From Paenibacillus daejeonensis DSM 15491 (GTDB taxonomy: Bacteria > Bacillota > Bacilli > Paenibacillales > Paenibacillaceae), in NCBI RefSeq assembly GCF_000378385.1, contig NZ_KB899659.1:1081418-1145417 (forward strand): a stretch of DNA of 64,000 nucleotides. The letters are read 5' to 3'. The notes below the pieces were generated by a model that had not been told where the DNA came from, searched no databases, and saw only the letters and a list, made by a program, of their open reading frames with translations. Positions 19,432 to 29,419 of this stretch are shown piece by piece; within the stretch, counting starts at the first letter, position 1; every line of letters starts with the position of its first letter. Both the position numbers and the translations under genes were made by a program.

Positions 19432-20733
19432 TTATGCAACGGTTGTGACAGACTTGCTGTTTTCAACCAAAAATTGAATCGTTTTGCGCAGCGACAGGTC
19501 ATCCTTCATGTTCTCAAGGTTGCCATTGCTTGTGAAAATCTCGCGGATCTCTTCAGCAGGACGGTTATACGCTTGAGCAAGTTTCTCCAGCTCTTCGGTC
19601 AGCTCGTCTTCGCTTACTTCGATACCTTCTGCTTTGGCAATTGCTTCGAGCACAAGGTTGTTGCGAACGCGCTTCTCAGCGTCGCCTTGCATTTGGCCGC
19701 GCAGAGCAGCTTCGTCTTGACCGGAGAATTGGTAGTACAGGTCCAGATTCATTCCTTGGCTGCGCAGACGGTTTTCAAAGTCCTTAAGCATATGGCCTGT
19801 TTCGTTCTCGATCATAATTTCCGGAATTTCGACTTCTGCCAGTTCGGTAGCTTTGTCGACAACAGCTACTTCGCGAGCTTGCTCGGCTTCCTTCTGCTTA
19901 TTCTCCAACAGGTTTTTCTTCAGGTCTTCCTTGTATTCTTCCAGCGTGTCGAATTCACTAACGTCCTTGGCGAACTCGTCGTCAAGTGCCGGCAGATTCT
20001 TGCGCTTGATCTCATGCAGCTTAACCTTGAACACTGCAGCCTTGCCAGCAAGTTGTTCTGCATGGTAAGACTCAGGGAAGGTCACTTCAACATCCTTGAA
20101 ATCGCCAATGTTCATGCCGACCAGTTGCTCCTCGAAGCCAGGAATGAACGAACCGGAACCAATCTCCAGCGAATAACGTTCACTTTTACCGCCTTCAAAA
20201 GCTTCCCCATCGACATAACCGTCGAAATCAATAACCGTGGTGTCGCCTTGCTCTACTTGACCTTCGTCAATGACAACAAGCTCTGCATGGCGTTGTTGCA
20301 GACGCTCCAGCTCAGCCGTTACATCCTCGTCAGCTACTTGAGCTTCAGCGGCAGGCACTTCCAGGCCTTTGTAATCGCCAAGTGTAACTTCAGGCTTCAC
20401 GATAACTTTAGCTTTGAACTTGAAGGTTTCGCCTTTGGCAAACTGCTCCACTTCAATTTCAGGACGGTCGACAGGCGTAATGCCAGTCTCATCAAGTGCG
20501 CCAGCATAGGCGTCAGGCAGCAGGATATCTACAGCATCCTGGTACAGGCTTTCCACACCAAAGCGTTTCTCGAACATAGCCCGCGGTACTTTACCTTTGC
20601 GGAATCCAGGAACGCTTACTTTGTTAACGACTTTCTTGAATGCCTTGTCCAACGCAGCAGAGACTTGATCTGCTTCCACTTCCACATCAAGAACCACCAG
20701 GTTCTTCTCTATTTTTTCCCAAGTTGCTTTCAT
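19432..20733 (-). CDS. tig: Trigger factor, ribosome-associated chaperone
   Basis: Peptidyl-prolyl isomerase and chaperone that meets nascent chains at the ribosome exit. The ATG at 20733 ([20 protein letters not shown]) is preceded by GGAGGGG; a longer frame to 20793 adds atypical residues. The 433-aa protein has the ribosome-binding signature [19 protein letters not shown], the FKBP-like domain around residues 150-245 ([19 protein letters not shown]) and a helical C-terminal domain. It stands upstream of clpP-clpX with a terminator between. Confidence 0.97.
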   Translation of the reverse strand: MKATWEKIEKNLVVLDVEVEADQVSAALDKAFKKVVNKVSVPGFRKGKVPRAMFEKRFGVESLYQDAVDILLPDAYAGALDETGITPVDRPEIEVEQFAKGETFKFKAKVIVKPEVTLGDYKGLEVPAAEAQVADEDVTAELERLQQRHAELVVIDEGQVEQGDTTVIDFDGYVDGEAFEGGKSERYSLEIGSGSFIPGFEEQLVGMNIGDFKDVEVTFPESYHAEQLAGKAAVFKVKLHEIKRKNLPALDDEFAKDVSEFDTLEEYKEDLKKNLLENKQKEAEQAREVAVVDKATELAEVEIPEIMIENETGHMLKDFENRLRSQGMNLDLYYQFSGQDEAALRGQMQGDAEKRVRNNLVLEAIAKAEGIEVSEDELTEELEKLAQAYNRPAEEIREIFTSNGNLENMKDDLSLRKTIQFLVENSKSVTTVA

Positions 20734-20821
20734 TTTATGCTTTCCCCTCCAAAAATGCGCAATCGCACCTACTTGTTCCGTTTCATAAACCACTCCATTA
20801 TAAACAACATCCGCTCGAATA

Positions 20822-21706
20822 TCAAGGCTCAGAATCTGGACCCGATTCTTGACTGCCCTCTGCGACGTGACGCATCATGCGACAAGCCTGTTCATAGCGG
20901 AAACGCAGGGACTCCGTAATCCCATAGGCCTCGCGGATTGCTTCCTCGTCCGCAGTGCCATAAGCGGCAGTTGCAAGCGCCAAATGAAGCGCAGCTGCAA
21001 AGCAATCTACCATCTCGTCGCGCTCGTCCAGCATCCAGCTGTAAGTGGAGGTGCCGTACAAAAATTGCAGGCATTCCTTCCAGAGCTCACGGGCAAAATG
21101 CGGCAAGCTCGCATCAATAATTTCTGTCACCCGTTCAACGCGTTCAAGCACGGCAAGCACCGGCTGCGGGAAGTCATCGAGCGATAGCGGCGTGGCCTCA
21201 ATCTCCAAGCTCACCTGCTCGCCAAGTCGTTCCATCGACACATTTCCAAGCTCTCCGCGCTTGCGCAAGCACTGCAGCGCTTTGAACTGGACGACTGGGT
21301 GAAGGCTGGCCTCTACAAGCCATGAACGGATCTCACGACTTACCTCGGCAGAATCCAATAACGCCGCCCGCTCCAATGCAAGCATTTGTTGGTCGATCAT
21401 TGGGTGATGCTTCATAATATACAGCACTTGATTTATGTATTCTTCGTCCTGCTCCCCGGGGTCGAGTGCCTGCCTGCGCAGATCGTCCTCGTTGTCTGTC
21501 GTCTGGCTCCCGTTCGTGCCTGAGAGGCTCTCGGGAAACGCCATTTCGACCCATTTCAGCAGATTACTCCATTCCTCATAGTGGCGCTGATCTTCGCCTT
21601 GGCAATGAAGTAGAAATTGAAGCAGCTCCCGGGCTTCCCCGTATTGCTCCGCTTCCAGCATCCGTGTCAGCTGAAACTGGTAATGATCCAGCATATTGGG
21701 AAACAA
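20822..21706 (-). CDS. Hypothetical helical-repeat protein in the ysoA position
   Basis: A 294-aa soluble, acidic and almost wholly helical protein with no signal peptide or membrane segment. Its pattern of paired helices ([34 protein letters not shown]) suggests a TPR- or HEAT-like fold. In B. subtilis the TPR protein YsoA lies next to tig, so this may be its counterpart, but I see no strong motif. The only good start is a TTG at 21706 with AAGGA 10 nt upstream; an in-frame ATG at 21694 is the alternative. It runs just upstream of tig. Confidence 0.8.
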   Translation of the reverse strand: MFPNMLDHYQFQLTRMLEAEQYGEARELLQFLLHCQGEDQRHYEEWSNLLKWVEMAFPESLSGTNGSQTTDNEDDLRRQALDPGEQDEEYINQVLYIMKHHPMIDQQMLALERAALLDSAEVSREIRSWLVEASLHPVVQFKALQCLRKRGELGNVSMERLGEQVSLEIEATPLSLDDFPQPVLAVLERVERVTEIIDASLPHFARELWKECLQFLYGTSTYSWMLDERDEMVDCFAAALHLALATAAYGTADEEAIREAYGITESLRFRYEQACRMMRHVAEGSQESGPDSEP

Positions 21707-21932
21707 ATATACATTGTCCTTGACTCTCTCGCCATCCGGCGAATTTGGAGTAGTAATGATATCACCGCCTTCATGTCTGACGACATCTTACGAAGTTATT
21801 AACACAAATCGTGATGATTATACCACGCGGACGCGAAAAACACGATGTGGTGCTTTCGATTGCAATGGGTGAGAGGATGTGCTATTATTATTTGGCTGTC
21901 GACTGCCTTGAACTTGCCTGGTGAAATTTTCA

Positions 21933-21961
21933 TTGCATTTTAAAATCAGCCGTGGTAAGAT
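21933..21961 (+). promoter_or_regulatory. SigA promoter of tRNA-Arg
   Basis: TTGCAT (21933-21938), a 17-bp spacer and TAAGAT (21956-21961) stand 26 bp before the tRNA. A perfect palindrome, GGTCAAAGTTGACC (21968-21981), lies between the promoter and the tRNA 5' end. Confidence 0.65.
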
Positions 21962-21987
21962 AATTCAGGTCAAAGTTGACCACTCAT

Positions 21988-22064
<77 letters not shown>

Positions 22065-22101
22065 TTTTTTACTACTATGCTTGGACCATAATACATAGAA
22101 T

Positions 22102-22143
22102 AAACCGTCAAGCCCTGAATTACACGGGTTTGGCGGTTTTTTC
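22102..22143 (+). terminator. Terminator of tRNA-Arg
   Basis: AAACCGTCAAGCCC pairs with GGGTTTGGCGGTTT across a short loop and runs into TTTTTT. Confidence 0.85.
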
Positions 22144-22289
22144 GCATAAGGGACGACTCTTGCTTGACCGACTGTATTTACCAGCATTCCCCTCGTCTGC
22201 CTGATGGGTCGTTTCATCAATAAAAGCAGGGGTAATTAACATCATAGTGAATCCTGCGGATTTCAACCGTTTAGTGAGGGGGCCATGCG

Positions 22290-23192
22290 ATGACAAGAAA
22301 AGAAAAAACCGTTGATTTTGTGAAGCGGATGATTGCCCGTTTTCAAGCTGATGAGGTTCCGGCACTGGGGGCACAGCTCAGTTATTACCTCGTGCTGTCG
22401 TTCTTTCCATTTCTGATTTTCACCGTGACGCTGCTGGGCTTCGCTCAGGTCTCAGGTGATCAATTCATTCAGGAAATGGTGATGCTGTTGCCGACCGAAA
22501 CGGCTAACACGGTAACTTCTATTTTGGATGAGGTTGCTGTCAATAGCAGCGGAACTGTATTGTCCTTTGGTATCCTTGGCACAATTTGGGCTGCTTCCAA
22601 TGGCGTTAATGCCATGATGAAGGGACTCAACAAAGCCTACGATGAAGAAGAGACGCGCCCATTCTGGAAAGTCAGAGGCATCTCTATTATCTTGACGCTG
22701 GTGCTGTCGGTTGTCATTATTCTTGCGATGGTGCTGTTGATTTTTGGACGGGGCATCGGCTCCTACCTTTTTGAGCTTCTCGAATATCCTTCCGGTTTTG
22801 AATCAACATGGAACATTGTCAAGGTAGTCGTTCCACTGCTCGGTATGATTTTAGTCTTCACCATGCTGTTCTGGATTGCACCCAACCGGAAGATCCGCAT
22901 TAAAGATGTAATTCCCGGTGCCATTTTCACGACATTTGGCTGGATCGTCACTTCTCTTGGTTTTTCCTTCTATGTTAATAATTTTGGTAATTACACGAAC
23001 ACGTACGGCAGCATTGGCGGCGTCATCGTCCTGCTGATCTGGCTGTACATTAGTTCCATCATTATTATCACTGGCGGCGAGATTAATGCTGCGCTGACAT
23101 TCAGAAGAGAGGGACGAGAAAAAGCCGGTACCAAGACGTTTAGTATGGACCTGCCGTGGGCAGGAAAAAAGTCCGATGATCTTAAAACTTAA
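22290..23192 (+). CDS. YihY/BrkB-family inner-membrane protein
   Basis: A 300-aa membrane protein with about six transmembrane helices and the family's early motif ALGAQLSYYLVLSFFPFL. It also has TYGSIGGVIVLLIWLYISSI with the following GGEINAAL. This family was once called ribonuclease BN; that name is considered wrong, and the true function, perhaps transport or envelope related, is unknown. AGGGGG stands upstream of the ATG. It is a single-gene unit with a strong terminator. The charged tail after residue 275 should be cytoplasmic. Confidence 0.92.
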   Translation: MTRKEKTVDFVKRMIARFQADEVPALGAQLSYYLVLSFFPFLIFTVTLLGFAQVSGDQFIQEMVMLLPTETANTVTSILDEVAVNSSGTVLSFGILGTIWAASNGVNAMMKGLNKAYDEEETRPFWKVRGISIILTLVLSVVIILAMVLLIFGRGIGSYLFELLEYPSGFESTWNIVKVVVPLLGMILVFTMLFWIAPNRKIRIKDVIPGAIFTTFGWIVTSLGFSFYVNNFGNYTNTYGSIGGVIVLLIWLYISSIIIITGGEINAALTFRREGREKAGTKTFSMDLPWAGKKSDDLKT

Positions 23193-23210
23193 TTCCGTTC
23201 TATCCTTCCA

Positions 23211-23272
23211 AGCCTGCGGGCGCGGGCTCCTGCATTACCATGCAGAGACTGACGCCCGCGGGCTTTTTTTTC
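23211..23272 (+). terminator. Terminator of the yihY-like gene
   Basis: AGCCTGCGGGCG (23211-23222) pairs with CGCCCGCGGGCT (23253-23264), with an inner CTGCAT/ATGCAG stem. A run of T follows on the plus strand. Confidence 0.93.
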
Positions 23273-23283
23273 TTCGGGGGGAT

Positions 23284-23619
23284 TTATCTCGATAATTCAC
23301 GCGCCAGATCCTCACGCACGACACCACTCGCCAGGATCTGTGCCTTGAACGATTCCATCCCTTCCGATCCGCCAGCGTCCTGCAGCAGTTCCGTTGTCTG
23401 GTCGGTAAAGGCATCATGCAAATTATTATCATACCAGTCGATCTCCATATCGGCGTCATTGCCCAGTACTGCAATCATCTCATATTCATCACTGTAGGCC
23501 GGCGCCATATAGGCCAGCATAACAGGACATTCAGGATCGTCGGTTTTAACCTCCACTTCGCCACATATCACGCCCCCGCGGTTCACAATTCTTCTCAGGC
23601 TCGCTCGCAGTACATTCAT
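23284..23619 (-). CDS. Unknown 111-aa protein
   Basis: Not recognised. It is a small acidic soluble protein with alternating strands (GGVICGEVEVKTDDP, EYEMIAVLGNDADMEIDWYD) and no catalytic motif. The ATG at 23619 overlaps the stop of the preceding 135-aa gene (ATGA), and GGAGG lies 10 nt upstream, so the two are translationally coupled and probably act together. Confidence 0.75.
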   Translation of the reverse strand: MNVLRASLRRIVNRGGVICGEVEVKTDDPECPVMLAYMAPAYSDEYEMIAVLGNDADMEIDWYDNNLHDAFTDQTTELLQDAGGSEGMESFKAQILASGVVREDLARELSR

Positions 23620-24023
23620 GGTTCCGATTCCTCCTTCTCCCCTTTGGTCTCCAGGATGTGCATGGATTGGATATGGCGCTTGGTTTCTTCTGTACCTAAT
23701 TCATGCAGCTGCCCGTAGACTTTCTTCAAGAGGATCTCGTATCCCAGATTAATCCGGTCGGTAGAAAACTCAGTGTATGGCGTGCTGGCAAAATGGAAGG
23801 CCTGAGCTCCATCCCAGATTTTTAGCTCATCAAACAGCTCTTGCAATCTGCCCAGCTCTTCTTCGTTGGCGAGAATCTCCAGTTCATAGGCAGCTGCCTC
23901 AGGATCCTCCAGAATCTGGCCCCCGCCGACCGATACATAATAATGGTTGCGGATGAGCATGGCCTCTCCTCGTCCTGCCGTTTGCGAATCTTCCCGATGT
24001 TGCTCCCTATCATAGTCTGTCAT
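23616..24023 (-). CDS. Unknown 135-aa protein
   Basis: Not recognised. The acidic soluble protein has a hydrophilic N-terminus, then LIRNHYYVSVGGGQILED and a helical region (EEELGRLQELFDELKIWDG). AAGGAGAG lies 7 nt before the ATG. It is the first gene of a two-gene unit and its stop overlaps the next start by 4 nt. It is divergent from asparagine synthetase with 146 bp between them. Confidence 0.75.
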   Translation of the reverse strand: MTDYDREQHREDSQTAGRGEAMLIRNHYYVSVGGGQILEDPEAAAYELEILANEEELGRLQELFDELKIWDGAQAFHFASTPYTEFSTDRINLGYEILLKKVYGQLHELGTEETKRHIQSMHILETKGEKEESEP

Positions 24024-24169
24024 TGCCTTGCTCTCCTTCCATTACAACGGATGTTTGCACCCGAGTATAGCTTCCCAGCCGGACAGACATTTTATGCTTG
24101 GTGAACGCATATACCTCTTAGACCTTATGTCATAAGCCCTGCAAAATCGACAGGAGAGGAATGAACGCT

Positions 24170-26014
24170 ATGTGCGGTATTACCGGGTGGATCGATTGGA
24201 CCCATGACCTGACTCAGCAGAGCGCAACTCTGGAGCAGATGACAGAAACACTGGCGCTGCGCGGACCCGACGCTTCCGGCTCCTGGATCACAGCTCATTG
24301 CGCGCTGGGACACCGCCGTCTCAGCGTTATTGATCCTGAGAACGGCGCTCAGCCCATGGTCAAGCTGATGGGTGAGGATACGTTTGTGATTGTATATAAT
24401 GGAGAGCTGTACAACGCGCCAGAGCTGCGGGTGCAGCTGGAGAGCGAGGGCATCCGCTTCCAGACTCAATGCGATACCGAGGTGCTCCTGGCCGCTTATA
24501 TGGTATGGGGCGGCGCTTGCCTGGAGCGGCTGAACGGTATTTTCGCGTTTGCGGTTTGGGACGACAAGGAGCAGAACTTGTTCCTTGCACGGGACCGGCT
24601 TGGCGTCAAACCGCTGTTCTATAGTACTGTGGACGGCCTTTTCTTGTTTGGATCGGAGCCCAAAGCGCTGCTCGCTCATCCCGCATGTCCCCCGGAGGTG
24701 GGAAGCGAAGGCTTGGCGGAGATCTTCATGATCGGTCCCGCTCGCACGCCTGGCCATGGCGTTTATCGTCATATCAGCGAGCTGCGCCCAGGACAGTACA
24801 TGAAGGTCGATCGATCAGGGAGCCGGATCGGCACCTATTGGAAGCTGGAGAGCGCCCCCCACTCAGACAATGTGGAGCAAACGGCCGAGCGGGTACGCAG
24901 CCTGTTGGAGGATACTGTGAATCGGCAATTGGTGTCCGATGTGCCGATCTGCACACTGCTCTCCGGAGGTCTTGACTCCAGTGCGCTGACCAGCTTTGCT
25001 GCCCGCCATTATGCGCAGCAAAACTTGGGGAGCGTCGATACGTACTCCGTGGATTTTGTCGATAACGACAAGCATTTCAAAGCCCATGCGTTCCAGCCCG
25101 GCAGTGACGGTCCCTGGATTAAGCGAATGACAGAGTACCTGAGCTCTGTTCATCACAATATCACGTTCGATACGCCTGAGCTGGCGGATGCACTGGATGA
25201 TGCCATGCGAGCCCGTGATCTGCCAGGCATGGCTGATGTCGACAGCTCCTTGCTCTTGTTCTGCCGAGCCATCAAAGAGGATGCGACCGTTGCGCTGTCT
25301 GGTGAAGCTGCGGATGAAATATTCGGCGGCTACCCTTGGTTCCACCGCGAGGAAGCGCTGAATTCCGGCACCTTCCCCTGGGCGCTGGCTTCCGGAATGC
25401 GAGCGGATCTCCTCTCCCCCGACATTGCAGCCTGGATCCGCCCGGAGGAGTATATCGCGTCCCGTTACAGCGATGCGGTTGCCGAAGTGCCTCACTTGGC
25501 AGGAGAAACGGAGGCTCAGCAGCGAATGCGGACGATGTCTTATCTGAACATCACCCGATTTATGCCTACCCTTCTGGATCGGAAGGACCGGATGAGTATG
25601 GCTGCCAGTCTGGAGGTCCGCGTACCCTTTTGTGATCATCGCCTGGTTGAGTATGTATGGAATATTCCTTGGGAGATCAAAACATCTGGCGACCGCGAGA
25701 AAGGCATTCTGCGTAAAGCATTGCAGGATGTGTTGCCAGAGGACGTACTGAAGCGCAAAAAAAGTCCCTATCCCAAAACACATAACCCTGGGTATCTGAA
25801 TGCCATGAAGCAGCGCGTATTGGACATTCTGGATGATCCGACTGCTCCCTTGTTGCCGCTAATCAATGTGAAGAACGTCCGGGCTGTTGTTGAATCGGCG
25901 GACCCGACGTCCCAGCTGCCATGGTTCGGCCAGCTCATGTCGGGCCCCCAGCTGTTCGCCTATCTCTCGCAGACCAATACCTGGCTAAAAGAATATAAGG
26001 TTACGATTCGCTGA
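24170..26014 (+). CDS. asnB: Asparagine synthetase (glutamine-hydrolysing), AsnO-like
   Basis: Makes asparagine from aspartate, glutamine and ATP. The ATG at 24170 is chosen because it puts the nucleophile cysteine second (MCGITGWID); an ATG at 24161 would bury it. AGGAGAGG is upstream. Of the 614 aa, residues 1 to about 215 form the Ntn glutaminase domain (LRGPD, YNGELYN) and the rest the synthetase domain with the PP-loop LLSGGLDSSA. Length and the SGEAADEIFGGYPWF segment resemble AsnO, the sporulation-linked paralog of B. subtilis. A weak SigE-like -10 (CATATACC, 24108-24115) lies upstream. Confidence 0.94.
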   Translation: MCGITGWIDWTHDLTQQSATLEQMTETLALRGPDASGSWITAHCALGHRRLSVIDPENGAQPMVKLMGEDTFVIVYNGELYNAPELRVQLESEGIRFQTQCDTEVLLAAYMVWGGACLERLNGIFAFAVWDDKEQNLFLARDRLGVKPLFYSTVDGLFLFGSEPKALLAHPACPPEVGSEGLAEIFMIGPARTPGHGVYRHISELRPGQYMKVDRSGSRIGTYWKLESAPHSDNVEQTAERVRSLLEDTVNRQLVSDVPICTLLSGGLDSSALTSFAARHYAQQNLGSVDTYSVDFVDNDKHFKAHAFQPGSDGPWIKRMTEYLSSVHHNITFDTPELADALDDAMRARDLPGMADVDSSLLLFCRAIKEDATVALSGEAADEIFGGYPWFHREEALNSGTFPWALASGMRADLLSPDIAAWIRPEEYIASRYSDAVAEVPHLAGETEAQQRMRTMSYLNITRFMPTLLDRKDRMSMAASLEVRVPFCDHRLVEYVWNIPWEIKTSGDREKGILRKALQDVLPEDVLKRKKSPYPKTHNPGYLNAMKQRVLDILDDPTAPLLPLINVKNVRAVVESADPTSQLPWFGQLMSGPQLFAYLSQTNTWLKEYKVTIR

Positions 26015-26033
26015 GTGTTCAAATCGTACGCCA

Positions 26034-26076
26034 AATAGCCAGATCCCGCAGATGCGGGGCCTGGCTATTGTTCTAT
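26034..26076 (+). terminator. Terminator of asnB
   Basis: AATAGCCAG pairs with CTGGCTATT, with an inner CCCGCA/TGCGGG stem. TGTTCT follows on the plus strand. It may also serve the convergent rdgB. Confidence 0.8.
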
Positions 26077-26090
26077 CCATGACGAGTCAG

Positions 26091-26726
26091 CTAGTCCAAC
26101 AGGGACAACAGACGAGACAATGCCCGTCCCCGGTGACCGATTTGCTGCTTCTCATCCTTGGTTAATTGGGCAACGGTTTTCCCATATTCCGGCACCCAGA
26201 GAAGCGGATCATAACCAAAACCGCCTTCGCCAGCTGGCTTGTTGACAATAATACCGTCCATTGTGCCTTCCGCTTCAATGAATTGTCCGGTAGCAGGGTC
26301 ATACAACGCCAACGCGCACACAAAACGTCCTGGACTGAGGCCTTCTACCCCGACGGGCAGAGCAGACCCCGTTGTATCCATCCTTTGTCCAGACAGCGCA
26401 GTGAGCAGCTTGGCATTATTGTCAGCGTCAGCTGCCCCTTCCCCCGCATAACGCGCCGAATACACGCCTGGCGCGCCTTCAAGCGCGTCTACGCACAGAC
26501 CTGAGTCATCCGCCAGCACGGGAATCTGCAACGCCTCACCGACGGTTCTGGCTTTCTTGCGGGCATTCTCGGCAAACGTGCTGCCATCCTCAACGATGTC
26601 AGGCAAGTCCGGATAATCCGCCATGCTCTGCACCTGGATGCCAAGCTTGGCAAACGCATGACGGAACTCAACGGTCTTCCCATTGTTCTGGGTGGCTACG
26701 ACAATTCGATCGCTTATCCGACTCAT
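26091..26726 (-). CDS. rdgB: XTP/dITP pyrophosphatase (RdgB/HAM1 family)
   Basis: House-cleaning enzyme that hydrolyses dITP, XTP and dXTP to monophosphates. The 211-aa protein shows [17 protein letters not shown] near the start, [17 protein letters not shown], and [19 protein letters not shown] near the end. Its ATG overlaps the rph stop as ATGA, so translation is coupled. The gerM-rph-rdgB order is the same as gerM-rph-ysnA in Bacillus. Confidence 0.95.
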   Translation of the reverse strand: MSRISDRIVVATQNNGKTVEFRHAFAKLGIQVQSMADYPDLPDIVEDGSTFAENARKKARTVGEALQIPVLADDSGLCVDALEGAPGVYSARYAGEGAADADNNAKLLTALSGQRMDTTGSALPVGVEGLSPGRFVCALALYDPATGQFIEAEGTMDGIIVNKPAGEGGFGYDPLLWVPEYGKTVAQLTKDEKQQIGHRGRALSRLLSLLD

Positions 26727-27469
26727 ACCGTCTCCCCGCCAATCCTGTCGCCGGCTTCACCCAGTACCTCGCGTTGATGGCCGATCAGACCGCGTATGCC
26801 TTCCTCAGCCTGCTCCAGCATGTCATTCAATTCCTGACGCGAGAAAGGCGCATCCTCGCCCGTGCCCTGGAGCTCTACAAAATTCCCCTTGCCGGTCATG
26901 ACCACATTCATGTCAACCTTGGCTTTGGAGTCTTCTTCATAATTCAAATCCACCCGGATGGAATCTGCAATGACCCCTACACTGACAGATGCAAGGAAAT
27001 CCGTCAAAGGATAGCGAGCAAAGCGATTGTGCTTGTCGAGCTTGTGGACAGCCAATGCAAGAGCAACAAATGCCCCTGTAATGGACGTTGTCCGGGTGCC
27101 GCCATCCGCCTGAATCACGTCACAATCCAGCGTAATGGTCCGCTCCCCCAACGCTTGCAAATCTACTACCGAGCGCAGCGCCCGGCCGATCAGCCGCTGG
27201 ATCTCCATCGTGCGACCAGTCAGCTTGCCTCGCACTGCTTCTCGCTGATTACGCGTATGTGTCGAGCGGGGCAGCATCGCATACTCCGCATTAATCCAGC
27301 CTTTGCCCTGACCCTTCATAAAAGGCGGGACCCGTTCTTCAATGGTCGCTGTACAGAGTACCTTCGTGTCGCCAACTTCAATCCATACGGAGCCCTCAGC
27401 ATATTTGTTGGGATGAAGTGTTATCTTAACCGGCCGCAGCTGAGAATTCAGCCGTCCTTCTAATCGCAT
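26723..27469 (-). CDS. rph: Ribonuclease PH
   Basis: Phosphorolytic 3'-5' exoribonuclease that trims tRNA precursors. The 248-aa protein has the family features [48 protein letters not shown] and the C-terminal [14 protein letters not shown]. It is normal in length and coupled to rdgB. About 145 bp with the gerM terminator separate it from gerM, so rph-rdgB likely has its own promoter in that gap; I could not fix one. Confidence 0.97.
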   Translation of the reverse strand: MRLEGRLNSQLRPVKITLHPNKYAEGSVWIEVGDTKVLCTATIEERVPPFMKGQGKGWINAEYAMLPRSTHTRNQREAVRGKLTGRTMEIQRLIGRALRSVVDLQALGERTITLDCDVIQADGGTRTTSITGAFVALALAVHKLDKHNRFARYPLTDFLASVSVGVIADSIRVDLNYEEDSKAKVDMNVVMTGKGNFVELQGTGEDAPFSRQELNDMLEQAEEGIRGLIGHQREVLGEAGDRIGGETV

Positions 27470-27570
27470 GTAATAGCCTCCAAACGTATTTTTGCCTAAT
27501 TCCTATCCATTCTACCAAATCTCCCGGTCAAAATCACCTTGCGCTATCCGAAACTTCCCCTTCCGGGAAA

Positions 27571-27598
27571 AGAAAAAAGAGAGGGAGATCCCTCTCTT
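27571..27598 (-). terminator. Terminator of gerM
   Basis: AAGAGAGGGA (27577-27586) pairs with TCCCTCTCTT (27589-27598). TTTTTTCTTTT follows on the minus strand. Confidence 0.9.
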
Positions 27599-27614
27599 AG
27601 CTTGATGCTCCTGA

Positions 27615-28664
27615 CTAAAACTTCAATGCATTCACATGCTCTGGACGGTTGACAGGCTCGTTATAGGAACGATTGTCGGTATCCTTGACGTTGGAGGTGC
27701 CATTGAACTGGATTTTCACCTGCTTGGCCCCTGTGTTCTCTGTCAGTGACAGCACCACCGCTTGAAGCATTTCCGAAGGCAGTTTTTGATCGTCTTTGTA
27801 CAGTTCATCCTTGAGATCAACTGTAACGACTTCGCCCGCAATCCCCAGCTCATTCACTTCAATATCCTCGGTAATGACCGCGTGCAGCTTGCTGAATGGT
27901 CCAGGGCCCGCAATCAACTGTTCCATTGCCGCCTTGGCCGGATCGGAACTGCGCTCGATCAGACGGGTAACCGGTACATAGTACTGTTCGTCCTCCTCAG
28001 ACACGGCCGAGAAATAGAGCGTAACCGGCATGGATCTAGCATAATCCACCCCTTCGGCTTTCTCCAGATTGATGCCCATCTTGCGCGACAATGGTCCTGT
28101 CAGCGGCAGGCCATCCACTGGCATCTCGTCAAGTCGCTCTCCCTCATTCCAGATTTCCACCTGATCGATATTCGGGAAGCCTGTCAGTGTCCAGGTCAGC
28201 GCTTCAACAATTTTACGCTCATCAGGCAAGTTGTAATCGAGGAACGGACTGGAGAAATCTACGATGGCCTTGTGCTGTTCTTGAATGACATTGAAGGTCT
28301 CGACCTCTGTACCTTGCGGTAGAATTGGCTGAAAGCCTTCTGGCAGCTCTGCGGCATAAGCCCCATTCTCCACCATCATCTCAAGCGCCCGCTTCTCCAC
28401 ACGCTCGTCCGGCTTAAGCACGGTCTGCAGCGTGACAGGGGCAATGTAGCCATTAGGATCCTTGAGGAACACTGTCAATTCTGTTCCGCCCTCCAGTGGT
28501 GCAGAGGGCACCTCTTTGCCCATGACCGGATCTGCTATGGTCTGAGGCGGGTCAATCTCCTGGCTCGTCGTTGTCGATAACAAGCTGCAACCGGACGCCG
28601 CCGCCATCACGACAGCCATTCCTCCTGAAATCAGGCTGAGCCGCATCCATTGATACTGTTTCAT
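27615..28664 (-). CDS. gerM: GerM, sporulation and germination lipoprotein
   Basis: Lipoprotein with two GerMN domains. In Bacillus GerM is needed for efficient sporulation and germination and acts at the mother cell-forespore interface. A signal peptide ends in a lipobox at AAASGCSLL (Cys around residue 26), so it should be membrane-anchored outside the cytoplasm. Repeat one is at roughly 85-165 (LTVFLKDPNGYIAPV upstream, then VEALTWTLTGFP). Repeat two is at about 215-325 (AAMEQLIAGPGPFSKL, AVVLSLTENTGAKQVKIQFNG). The ATG at 28664 is 10 nt from GGGAGG; a GTG at 28670 is 4 nt from it and is less likely. Confidence 0.93.
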   Translation of the reverse strand: MKQYQWMRLSLISGGMAVVMAAASGCSLLSTTTSQEIDPPQTIADPVMGKEVPSAPLEGGTELTVFLKDPNGYIAPVTLQTVLKPDERVEKRALEMMVENGAYAAELPEGFQPILPQGTEVETFNVIQEQHKAIVDFSSPFLDYNLPDERKIVEALTWTLTGFPNIDQVEIWNEGERLDEMPVDGLPLTGPLSRKMGINLEKAEGVDYARSMPVTLYFSAVSEEDEQYYVPVTRLIERSSDPAKAAMEQLIAGPGPFSKLHAVITEDIEVNELGIAGEVVTVDLKDELYKDDQKLPSEMLQAVVLSLTENTGAKQVKIQFNGTSNVKDTDNRSYNEPVNRPEHVNALKF

Positions 28665-28792
28665 AGTCACCGTGCCTCCCTGTCGACTTAGGTTTCATTT
28701 GGAGCAACTTCTGTTTTGTAGTACTATGTATACGAGCCCGTCCCCGTTTTAGACCAAGTTTTGTCCCACTACAAGATTAAAGGGGTGTCAAC

Positions 28793-29332
28793 ATGTCCGA
28801 TCCGAGCAAATACAGCCTCAATAGCAAACAGGTTGCAGAAGCGACGCAGGAATGGCTGGAAAAACGCGGCGTCACCAAGCTTCAAATTGCCGAGCTTGTC
28901 ATGCTCTTGCAAAAGAATTATTTTCCTGAGCTCTCCATGGAAGAATGCCTTCATAACGTGGAAGCCGTCCTATCCAAGCGCGAGGTGCAAAATGCGGTGC
29001 TGACCGGCATTCAACTCGATATTCTGGCGGAAGAGGGCAAGCTGCTGCCGCCCCTTCAGGAAATGATTGTTCACGATGAAGGCCTCTATGGCTGCGACGA
29101 GATCCTGGCGTTGTCGATTGTTAACGTGTATGGAAGTATCGGACTGACCAACTTCGGTTACATTGACAAGCTGAAGCCCGGCGTCCTGGTCCAGCTGAAC
29201 GAGAAGAACGGTGAGCATACCCACACCTTCCTTGATGATATTGTTGGTGCGATTGCTGCTTCGGCCAGCAGCCGCATTGCGCATCGCAAGCAAGCCGAAC
29301 GTGAAGGAAATACTACACCGCCGCTCGATTGA
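28793..29332 (+). CDS. YutG-like phosphatidylglycerophosphatase A family protein, copy 1
   Basis: A 179-aa protein of the PgpA/YutG family. Family members remove phosphate from phosphatidylglycerophosphate, but the Bacillus group is less studied. Motifs are CLHNVEAVLSKREVQNAVLT, CDEILALSIVNVYGSIGLT, NFGYIDKLKPG and FLDDIVGAIAASASSRIAH; the acidic pairs DE and DD are likely metal ligands. Only the last helix is moderately hydrophobic. It is a single gene, divergent from gerM and ending at a bidirectional terminator. A paralog at 60429-60935 shares all these motifs. Confidence 0.85.
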   Translation: MSDPSKYSLNSKQVAEATQEWLEKRGVTKLQIAELVMLLQKNYFPELSMEECLHNVEAVLSKREVQNAVLTGIQLDILAEEGKLLPPLQEMIVHDEGLYGCDEILALSIVNVYGSIGLTNFGYIDKLKPGVLVQLNEKNGEHTHTFLDDIVGAIAASASSRIAHRKQAEREGNTTPPLD

Positions 29333-29370
29333 CAGTAGGGGTATTCCCCTGGTTGCATAATCTCCCCATA

Positions 29371-29418
29371 CCAAAAACAACGGTCCCGCCGACAGTCGAC
29401 GAGGCCGTTGTTTTTTTG
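29371..29418. terminator. Bidirectional terminator
   Basis: CAACGG pairs with CCGTTG around a 20-nt loop, flanked by CCAAAAA on the left and TTTTTTTGG on the right. It can stop both the YutG-like gene and the ten-gene carotenoid operon that ends at 29420. Confidence 0.85.
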
Positions 29419-29419
29419 G

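Noticed and set aside
19429-20919. 496-codon open frame antisense to tig
   Set aside because: Shadow of tig, a highly expressed gene with strong codon bias.
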